From Gammaproteobacteria bacterium (GTDB lineage Bacteria > Pseudomonadota > Gammaproteobacteria > Burkholderiales > Burkholderiaceae_C), in assembly GCA_018815325.1 (NCBI GenBank), contig JAHIYE010000004.1, positions 1 through 64,000 on the forward strand: a DNA stretch of 64,000 bases, read 5' to 3'. The notes under the pieces are model-generated. The model was given only the letters and a program-made list of their open reading frames with translations. It was not told the origin of the DNA and made no database searches. The stretch's first letter is position 1. Each line of letters begins with the position of its first letter. Of the stretch, positions 29,682 through 35,975 are shown piece by piece. The position numbers and the translations under genes are program-made.

Positions 29682-30713
29682 ATGAGAATCGACTGGCTTG
29701 GCATGCTGCGGCGCCTGTTGCAGGTGCTGGCCTTCTGCCTTGCCATCTCCGCCGTCCAGTACGCCTTCTCGCCCGATCGTCCCTACGAAATTCCGCTGGT
29801 GTACTCGGTGCTCATCGGACTGAGCTGCTGGCTCTTCATCGATTTCGGGCGCTATTTTTTTCCTTCCAGCGCCGAAACCGGCTGGCCCATGGGCTGGCCC
29901 GGCGTTGCCCTCACCTTGAGCGGCATCGTGGGTGGCTACCTGCTGGGCACGTGGGGCGCAGACAGCTGGTTCGGCTGGTCGTCGTGGGGCCCGGGCTATG
30001 CCCGCGCGGAATTGCGCAGCGCCCTGCTCATCACGCTGCTGGCCGGCATCGCCTGTAGCTACTACTTCTACAGCATGGGCAAAAGCGCCTACCTCGAACG
30101 CAAGATGGGCGAGGCCCAGCAACATGCCAATGAGGCGCGCCTCAAGCTGCTCGAAGCCCAGTTGGAGCCGCACATGCTGTTCAACACCCTGGCCAACCTG
30201 CGCGTGCTCATTGCCACGGACCCGCCCGCCGCCCAGGCCATGCTCGACCGCATGATCGCCTACCTGCGCGCCACGCTGGCCGCCTCGCGCGCCACCACGC
30301 ACCCGCTGCAGGCCGAGTTCGACCGGCTGCGCGACTACCTCGAGCTCATGACCGTGCGCATGGGCCCGCGCCTGCGCTACACGCTCGACCTGCCGCCCGA
30401 GCTCGCCACCCTGCCTGTGCCCACGCTGCTGCTGCAGCCGCTGGTGGAGAACAGCATCCAGCACGGGCTGGAGCCCCAGGTCGAGGGCGGCAGCATCACC
30501 GTGCGGGCTCGCTGCGACGGCAACACGCTCACGCTGGAAGTCATCGACACCGGTGTCGGCCTGCAGGACGCGGCCCAGGCCGGCACCGGCTTTGGCCTGA
30601 CCCAGGTACGCGAGCGGCTGGCTACCCTGTACGGCACGCAGTCCGCTATCAATTTGGAAGCTATCAGCGCAGGTGGAACAAGGGCTACGATCACTTTTCC
30701 TTGTAAAAAATGA
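29682..30713 (+). CDS. LytS/YehU-type sensor histidine kinase
   Basis: A 343-residue kinase with four N-terminal membrane helices (residues about 10-130), then the His_kinase domain LLEAQLEPHMLFNTLANLRVLI (phospho-acceptor histidine near 162) and an HATPase domain (LLQPLVENSIQHGLEP N-box; IDTGVGL and GTGFGLTQVRERLA G-boxes). The last 22 residues are partly encoded by a 54-bp repeat. The start may be 21 nt earlier, at 29661, overlapping the 2TM gene. Its stop overlaps the LytTR gene start (ATGA), so the pair is coupled. Confidence 0.92.
   Translation: MRIDWLGMLRRLLQVLAFCLAISAVQYAFSPDRPYEIPLVYSVLIGLSCWLFIDFGRYFFPSSAETGWPMGWPGVALTLSGIVGGYLLGTWGADSWFGWSSWGPGYARAELRSALLITLLAGIACSYYFYSMGKSAYLERKMGEAQQHANEARLKLLEAQLEPHMLFNTLANLRVLIATDPPAAQAMLDRMIAYLRATLAASRATTHPLQAEFDRLRDYLELMTVRMGPRLRYTLDLPPELATLPVPTLLLQPLVENSIQHGLEPQVEGGSITVRARCDGNTLTLEVIDTGVGLQDAAQAGTGFGLTQVRERLATLYGTQSAINLEAISAGGTRATITFPCKK
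30645..30698 (+). repeat. 54-bp interspersed element, copy 4 (end of the kinase gene)
   Basis: Starts GCTATCAATTTGGAAGCTAT, with AACAAGGGCTACGATCAC and a TTTT end; exactly 54 nt. It codes for residues 322-339 of the kinase, almost its extreme C-terminus. Confidence 0.7.
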
Positions 30714-31534
30714 GTACCTCACCCAGCTTCACGGCCCTCATCGCCGAAGACGAGCCCCTGCTGGCCCAGGCCCTGCAGGCCGAGCTGGCGCAGGCCTGGC
30801 CCGCGCTGCAGGTGCTCGCCACCGTGGGCGACGGCGCCTCTGCCGTGGCACAGGCCCTGGCGCTGCAGCCCGACGTGCTGTTCTTCGACATCCGCATGCC
30901 CGGCCTGAGCGGGCTGGAAGCCGCCGCCGCGCTGGCCGACGAATGGCCTGAAGGAACACCCTTCCCCGCACTGGTGTTCGTCACCGCCTACGACCAGTAC
31001 GCCGTACAGGCCTTCGAGGCCCAGGCGGTGGACTACCTGCTCAAGCCCGTGCAACCCGAGCGCCTCCAAAAAACAGTGGCAAAACTGCAGCTGGCCCTTT
31101 CCAGTAAAGCCCAGGGCGCTATGAATATGGAAGCAACCCTGGCGCAGCTGCGCAACCTGCTGGCGCCTGCTGCGGCCAGTGAAGCGCCCGCCGCCAAGAC
31201 TTCAGCCGAGCCATTGCGCCTGATCCAGGCCAGCGCCGGCAGCAGCATCCGCATGGTGCCGGTGGACGAGGTGTTGTACTTTGAAGCCGCCGACAAATAC
31301 GTGCGCGTGCTCACCGGGGGCCATGAGTACTTGATCCGCACTCCACTCAAGGAGCTGCTGCCCCTGCTGGACACGCAGCAGTTCTGGCAGGTGCACCGTG
31401 GCACCGTGGTGCGCGCCAGCGCCATCGACAGCGTCAGCCGCGACGAGGCCGGCAAACTCTGGCTGCGTCTGCGCGGCAGTGCCGACAAGCTGGCTGTGAG
31501 CCGGCTCTACGCGCATCTCTTCAAGGCCATGTAG
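30710..31534 (+). CDS. LytTR-family response regulator
   Basis: A 274-residue regulator of the AlgR/LytR type. The N-terminal receiver (residues 1-122) has the acidic pair EDE, phosphoacceptor Asp60 (VLFFDIRMPGLSG), VTAYDQYA and the LLKPV lysine. The C-terminal LytTR DNA-binding domain (about 165-270) shows VDEVLYFEAADKYVRVLT, ELLPLLDTQQFWQVHRGTVV. The linker between them (residues about 124-142) is encoded by a 54-bp repeat. It is coupled to the upstream LytS-type kinase. Targets are unknown. Confidence 0.93.
   Translation: MSTSPSFTALIAEDEPLLAQALQAELAQAWPALQVLATVGDGASAVAQALALQPDVLFFDIRMPGLSGLEAAAALADEWPEGTPFPALVFVTAYDQYAVQAFEAQAVDYLLKPVQPERLQKTVAKLQLALSSKAQGAMNMEATLAQLRNLLAPAAASEAPAAKTSAEPLRLIQASAGSSIRMVPVDEVLYFEAADKYVRVLTGGHEYLIRTPLKELLPLLDTQQFWQVHRGTVVRASAIDSVSRDEAGKLWLRLRGSADKLAVSRLYAHLFKAM
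31081..31134 (-). repeat. 54-bp interspersed element, copy 5 (inside the LytTR gene)
   Basis: A minus-strand copy that begins GCTTCCATATTCATAGCGCC, with GGAAAGGGCCAGCTGC and a TTTT end. It is 54 nt and gap-free against the other copies. It is translated on the opposite strand as the interdomain linker of the regulator. Confidence 0.65.
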
Positions 31535-32006
31535 GCCCGCCTGCAGGCAAGCTCACGGTCCGCAGTCTTCTCAAAACTTCCAGATGCCCGCCACATACGC
31601 CATGCTGCGCGCGGGCAGTTGCATCATCACCGCATCGGCCGGCCAGCTCAGGCGCAAAAACACATTGCCGCGCCGCAGGCTCAGCTATGCGCCTCCCCCC
31701 CCTGTTACCGCGTTTCTCCCCCCACGCCGAGAGAACACGACAAGACCCATCAGCGAACCCCTACAGAGTTGTCAATTTTTTCATCAATCTGCGCTGATGT
31801 ATGGAAATTTTTGGACCAAAGGAGTACTGTTCATTCGAGATCGCCTTAATTAGTCCCCGAATCTGCCGTTAATTAACTTACTGCGGATGTTTCTGATGAG
31901 GCATTCTCGGGTTGTGGATTGTTTTTTTCAGTGAGTCTCCTCCTGCCAGCGACCACAGCTGGCTTCAACCCCGCAGGGTCACACCTGCGGGGTTTTTTAT
32001 GGCCTC
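31535..32006. other. Intergenic region with a gene remnant and an AT-rich stretch
   Basis: About 470 nt without an intact gene. The minus strand is open from about 31687 to a TGA at 31571-31573 and reads like the end of a lost protein (final residues SMAYVAGIWKF). From about 31740 the sequence becomes distinctly AT-richer than its surroundings and runs into two consecutive hairpins and a T-tract at 31945-31998. This has the layout of a small plus-strand RNA, but no convincing promoter was found. Confidence 0.45.
31945..31998 (+). terminator. Double hairpin with rho-independent terminator
   Basis: A first hairpin pairs GCCAGC (31945-31950) with GCTGGC (31958-31963). A second pairs AACCCCGCAGG (31967-31977) with CCTGCGGGGTT (31984-31994), followed by TTTTTT overlapping its end. 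The T-tract is on the plus strand, yet the nearest plus-strand gene ends more than 400 nt upstream, while the next gene is on the minus strand. Confidence 0.8.
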
Positions 32007-32432
32007 TCAGTCGCGGTGGCCGCCACGTCCACCATGGCCCTCGCGCTCGTAGCGCACCTGCGCATAGCGCTCGTGGCCATGACCACGCCCGCGTTCATGC
32101 CCCCAGCCCCGGCCCGGCGGGCTCCACTGCACCGGCGCCACATAGCGCGGCTGCGGGTACACCACGACCGGCTGCTGATAGATCACGGGGCGCGGCTGCA
32201 CCACCACGGGGTAGGTCTGATAAACCGGGTACGGAGCCGGGTAGTGCTGCACCACCACGGGCGGCTGGTAGATCACGGGCGGCGCACTCGCCACGCCTAC
32301 CCGCACCCCCGGCGAGGCCACGCCCACCGACCAATACACATCACCCGCCTGGGCTGCACCCGACATCGCCAGCGCAGCAGCCCCCAGCGTTGCCGCAGCG
32401 GCCACGGAATAAACAGAACGGTTGAACTTCAT
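32007..32432 (-). CDS. Exported Pro/Tyr/Val-rich protein
   Basis: A 141-residue protein with a signal peptide (MKFNRSVYSVAAAATLGAAA, cleavage near AQA-GDV). The mature part begins DVYWSVGVASPGVRVGV and continues as a low-complexity region rich in VVVQ, YP and PP units, then a Gly/His/Arg-rich tail (RGWGHERGRGHGHERY). Similar short secreted proteins are common and uncharacterised in Burkholderiales. The His-rich tail could bind metal; this is speculation. Confidence 0.7.
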   Translation of the reverse strand: MKFNRSVYSVAAAATLGAAALAMSGAAQAGDVYWSVGVASPGVRVGVASAPPVIYQPPVVVQHYPAPYPVYQTYPVVVQPRPVIYQQPVVVYPQPRYVAPVQWSPPGRGWGHERGRGHGHERYAQVRYEREGHGGRGGHRD

Positions 32433-32632
32433 GAAAATCTCCTAAAGTGAAACACAAGAGGCCATGCACACCAGACCAGGTTCAGCACCCGTGCGGCCCC
32501 TGGGCCGGGCCATGCACCTCTGACCTATTAACGCCGCTGCACACATCTGCGATGCGTCTGTTCTGTGAAGGACGTAGCCAAACGTAAATGCGCAGGCGTG
32601 TCCCCCACGTGGTTCGGCCCTAGAATCGGCTG

Positions 32633-34723
32633 ATGAGTTCCCCCACCCCCAACGACAAAGAAGCCCCCAAGGTCAGCAACTTCCTGCGCCAGATCATCGA
32701 AAACGACCTGGCCAGCGGCACCTATTCCGGCCGCCACTGGGGCGGCAGCCCCGGCGACGCCAGCCACCACGCCAAGGGCCAACCCGACACCGCCCGCATC
32801 CGCACCCGCTTTCCGCCCGAGCCCAATGGCTACCTGCACATTGGCCACGCCAAGAGCATCTGCATCAACTTCGGCCTGGCACGCGACTACAACGGCGTGT
32901 GCCACATGCGCTTTGACGACACCAACCCCGAAAAAGAGGATGTGGAGTACGTCAACACCATCCTCGACGCCGTCAAGTGGCTGGGCTTTGGCTGGGACCA
33001 CCAGGGCAGCAGCTACCTGTTTCACGCCAGCGACTACTTTGACTTCATGTACCGCGCGGCCGAGTACCTCATCGAGACCGGCCACGCCTATGTGGACGAG
33101 CAGACCGCCGAGGAGATGCGCGCCAACCGTGGCGACTTTGGCAAGCCCGGCGTCAACAGCCCCTTCCGCAGCCGCACCCCGGCCGAGAATCTGGCGCGCT
33201 TTCGCGAGATGCGCGACGGCAAGTATGAAGACGGCTCCATGGTGCTGCGCGCCCGGATCGACATGGCCTCGCCCAACATCAACCTGCGCGACCCCGCCAT
33301 CTACCGCATCCGCCGCGCCACCCACCACAACACCGGCGACAAGTGGTGCATCTACCCCATGTACACCTTTGCGCACCCCATTGAGGACGCGCTGGAGAAC
33401 ATCACCCACAGCCTGTGCACGCTGGAGTTTGAAGACCAGCGTCCCTTCTACGACTGGCTGCTGGAGCGCCTGGCCCCCATCCTGCGTGCGCCGCAGTTTG
33501 CCCAGGCCCGCGCCGCCGTGGAAAAGATCGAAGGCCAGGGCCTGGAGGCCGGCAAGGAATTTGCCCTGCACTGCCACAACCACGCCGACAAGCTCTTTGC
33601 CAGCGAGGCCGAGGGCCAGATGCGCGCCATGTTTGTGCGCTGGGAGCACAACCGCGACGCCGTGCTGCATGACCTGCCCGCCTTCTTTGCCCTGCTGAAG
33701 AAAGAGCTGGCGCAGTTCACCCCGCTCTTGCAGCACGCGCTGGACGGCGTGCGGCCCAACCTCTTTTTGCTGCCGCACCAGCACGAGTTTGCGCGGCTCA
33801 ACCTCAGCTATGTGATCACCAGCAAGCGCAAGCTCGCGCAGCTGGTGTACGACCACAAGGTCAACGGCTGGGACGACCCCCGCATGCCCACCATCGTGGG
33901 CCTGCGCCGCCGTGGCTACACACCCGAGAGCCTGCGCCTGTTTGCCGACCGCATTGGCGTCACCAAGAGCGACAGCTGGATTGACTACAGCACGCTGGAA
34001 GGCTGCCTGCGCGAAACGCTGGACGTGTCCGCCCCCCGCGCCATGGCCGTGCTCGATCCCGTCAAGCTGGTGCTCACCAATTGGGATGCCGTGATGGGCG
34101 CAGACAAGCTGGACGATTGCAGTGCCCCCGTGCACCCCCACCTGCCAGACCTTGGCAAGCGCAGTTTCAAAATCGGCAAAGCCGTGTGGATAGAGCGCAG
34201 CGACTATGAAGAAACCCCACCCAAGGGCTTTTTCCGTCTGTTCCCTCCGCGCGTGGACGGAAGCGGTACCGCGCTTCCGGGTAGCAAGGTGCGCCTCAAA
34301 TACGGCCACGTCATCGAGTGCAAGGGCGCGGTGAAAGATGCCAGCGGCAAGGTCACCGAAGTGCATGCCGAGCTGATACCCGACACCAAAAGCGGCACGC
34401 CCGGCAGCGACGCGGTCAAGGTCAAGGGCGTCATCACCTGGGTGAGCGTGGCCGACGGCTTGCCCGCCGAAGTGCGCATGTATGACCGCCTGTTTACCGA
34501 AGAGCAGCCCGACGCTGGCGGCAAGGACTTCATCGCCAGCCTGAACCCCAACAGCCTCAAGGTGGTGCAGGCCATCGTAGAGCCCTCACTCGCCAGCGCG
34601 CAAGCCGACGACAAGTTTCAGTTCGAGCGCCATGGCTATTTTGTGGCCGACCGGGTGGACCACGCGTCGGGCAAGCCGGTGTTCAATCTGGCGGTGGGCT
34701 TGAAGGACAGCTGGGGCAAATGA
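32633..34723 (+). CDS. glnS: Glutamine--tRNA ligase with a large internal insertion
   Basis: GlnRS attaches glutamine to tRNA-Gln. The 696-residue product has the class I signature HIGH in PNGYLHIGHAKSICINF (residues 65-80), RFDDTNPEKED, and the KMSKS-equivalent VITSKRKLAQLV (about 394-405), followed by the C-terminal anticodon-binding barrels. Bacterial GlnRS is usually about 550-590 residues. Here about 100 extra residues (about 281-380) separate FEDQRPFYDWLLERL from HEFARLNLSY, which are nearly adjacent in other GlnRS proteins. Its last 55 codons recur as a degenerate copy at 35698-35930. A TAGAAT box lies at 32621-32626, only 6 nt before the start. Confidence 0.95.
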   Translation: MSSPTPNDKEAPKVSNFLRQIIENDLASGTYSGRHWGGSPGDASHHAKGQPDTARIRTRFPPEPNGYLHIGHAKSICINFGLARDYNGVCHMRFDDTNPEKEDVEYVNTILDAVKWLGFGWDHQGSSYLFHASDYFDFMYRAAEYLIETGHAYVDEQTAEEMRANRGDFGKPGVNSPFRSRTPAENLARFREMRDGKYEDGSMVLRARIDMASPNINLRDPAIYRIRRATHHNTGDKWCIYPMYTFAHPIEDALENITHSLCTLEFEDQRPFYDWLLERLAPILRAPQFAQARAAVEKIEGQGLEAGKEFALHCHNHADKLFASEAEGQMRAMFVRWEHNRDAVLHDLPAFFALLKKELAQFTPLLQHALDGVRPNLFLLPHQHEFARLNLSYVITSKRKLAQLVYDHKVNGWDDPRMPTIVGLRRRGYTPESLRLFADRIGVTKSDSWIDYSTLEGCLRETLDVSAPRAMAVLDPVKLVLTNWDAVMGADKLDDCSAPVHPHLPDLGKRSFKIGKAVWIERSDYEETPPKGFFRLFPPRVDGSGTALPGSKVRLKYGHVIECKGAVKDASGKVTEVHAELIPDTKSGTPGSDAVKVKGVITWVSVADGLPAEVRMYDRLFTEEQPDAGGKDFIASLNPNSLKVVQAIVEPSLASAQADDKFQFERHGYFVADRVDHASGKPVFNLAVGLKDSWGK

Positions 34724-35292
34724 AGCCCGCACGCCAGAGCAAACCCAAACAACCTACCGTGGTGGTGATTGCCGGGCCCAATGGTGCGGGCAAGTCAACC
34801 GCAGCGCCATTCTTGCTCAAACAAGCTCTGGGCATTCTGGAGTTTGTGAATGCCGACCAGATTGCTGTCGGGCTGTCTGCCTACGCGGCTGAAACCGTGT
34901 CATTTGAGGCCGGCCGCATCATGCTCAAGCGGCTTCACGAGCTGGCTGCAGCCAAGGTGAGCTTTGCCTTCGAGTCCACCCTGTCCAGCCGCACTTTTGC
35001 CCTGTTTCTGACGCGTTGCAAAGCGCAGGGATACAGCGTGCAGATTTTTTATGTTGCACTGCCCAGCGCAGAGCTGGCTGTCAACCGTGTGGCGCTGCGC
35101 GTCAAACTCGGTGGACACGGCATACCGCAGGCCGACATCGAACCCCGCTTTCAGCGCAGCTTGCACAATCTGCACGCGCTGTACCTGCCGCTTGCTGATC
35201 GTTGGACAGTTCTGGATAATGCATCTGGCACACTCAAGCCCATTGCCCATTGCCCATGGCACAGCACGCCGCACTTATGTGGAGGAACCTGA
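34720..35292 (+). CDS. Zeta-toxin-like P-loop kinase with a frameshifted C-terminus
   Basis: A 190-residue ATPase/kinase of the zeta-toxin/UDP-GlcNAc kinase group: Walker A IAGPNGAGKST (residues 18-28), then FVNADQIA, FAFESTLSSR and RVALRVKLGGHGIP, and the LHNLHALYLPLADRW block. Its start overlaps the glnS stop by 4 nt. Near the end, a 7-bp unit cccattg is duplicated (35239-35252), shifting the frame. Without the second unit the protein would continue as IAHGTARRTYVEEPEKW and end at 35326, which fits the usual family end. It is thus probably damaged, but the core is intact. Confidence 0.75.
   Translation: MKPARQSKPKQPTVVVIAGPNGAGKSTAAPFLLKQALGILEFVNADQIAVGLSAYAAETVSFEAGRIMLKRLHELAAAKVSFAFESTLSSRTFALFLTRCKAQGYSVQIFYVALPSAELAVNRVALRVKLGGHGIPQADIEPRFQRSLHNLHALYLPLADRWTVLDNASGTLKPIAHCPWHSTPHLCGGT
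35239..35259 (+). repeat. 7-bp tandem duplication causing a frameshift
   Basis: CCCATTG occurs at 35239-35245 and 35246-35252, followed by CCCATGG. Removing one unit restores a long, family-like C-terminus of the kinase, so the duplication is probably recent or an assembly error. Confidence 0.7.
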
Positions 35293-35295
35293 AAA

Positions 35296-35484
35296 ATGGC
35301 TCAATCTAAAACGACTCGCCCAGTAAAGACCACCGCTTCAACCCAGCCCAAAACGGAGCAGGGCAAGGTGGCACAAGCCTTGACGCAAGCGGCAAAGCAG
35401 GCGCAACAACAGCTCGCGCAGCAAGGCCTGAAGTTGCCCACTCAGAACTGGACCGGCTCAGCCGTTCGCAACCCCGCTGTCTGA
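35296..35484 (+). CDS. Small basic Gln/Ala/Lys-rich protein
   Basis: A 62-residue protein preceded by a GGAGGA site (35279-35284). It is rich in Lys, Thr, Gln and Ala (VAQALTQAAKQAQQQLAQQG), likely a helical or disordered protein. It overlaps the would-be original end of the kinase frame. Position beside a zeta-like kinase suggests an antitoxin or partner, although known partners usually lie upstream. I do not recognise a family. Confidence 0.5.
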   Translation: MAQSKTTRPVKTTASTQPKTEQGKVAQALTQAAKQAQQQLAQQGLKLPTQNWTGSAVRNPAV

Positions 35485-35492
35485 AGCACTGC

Positions 35493-35677
35493 ATGAAAAG
35501 CATCTACTTCGAAAACGACGACATCCTGCAAATCCGCCTGCTGCGTGACGGAGTGGACAAGCCGGTCGTGCGCGAGGTGTCCAAAGACTGCAGTGGGTGG
35601 AGCAATGCTCACAGTTTGTGAGATTGGCGCAGATGGCCAAGGCCAAGCTGGTGGCGGCTACGCCTGAAAGTGTTTGA
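35493..35677 (+). pseudogene. Remnants of a DUF2283-like gene and another frame
   Basis: The frame from ATG 35493 reads MKSIYFENDDILQIRLL then DKPVVREVSKD, much like the start of DUF2283 proteins, but it breaks off after about 33 residues and stops at 35621. Another frame (35591-35677) continues with QFVRLAQMAKAKLVAATPESV before a stop, which looks like the C-terminus of an unrelated gene. The two are fused without a common frame, so this is a decayed stretch. Confidence 0.55.
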
Positions 35678-35697
35678 AATGCAAATGGCCGATTCAG

Positions 35698-35930
35698 GTG
35701 CAGTCAAGATGGTGCAGGCCATCGTGGAGTCCTCACTCGCCAGCACGTATGCAGACGACAAGTTTCAGTTTGAGCGCCACGGCTATTTTGGCTGCGGCAT
35801 AACTTTGCTGCGCAAAGTGCGCCTGCGCCGCAACGCGCCAGCGCGCTGTGTGGCTGATAGAGTGGCCCACGCAGCAGGCAAGCCGGTGTTCAATCTGGCG
35901 GTGGGGTTGAAGGATAGCTGGGGGAAGTAA
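35698..35930 (+). pseudogene. Second, partial copy of the glnS 3' end
   Basis: From about 35708 the sequence repeats the end of glnS (VQAIVE, DDKFQFERHGYF, GKPVFNLAVGLKDSWGK, stop). By hand alignment there are about 22 differences over some 165 aligned bases. A 60-nt in-frame insertion (35790-35849), which contains the inverted repeat ACTTTG/CAAAGT, splits the copy after the GYF codons. The copy lacks all the enzymatic part and is unlikely to be functional. With intact glnS it brackets the kinase and the remnants. Confidence 0.85.
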
Positions 35931-35975
35931 CCGAACAAAGAAATCATTGGTGTTTACACAATGATCGGAGGCAAT

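Noticed and set aside
32528-34366. A 612-codon open frame on the minus strand across glnS
   Set aside because: It is a shadow of the codon bias of glnS in high-GC DNA; it has no domain, and glnS on the other strand is unmistakable.
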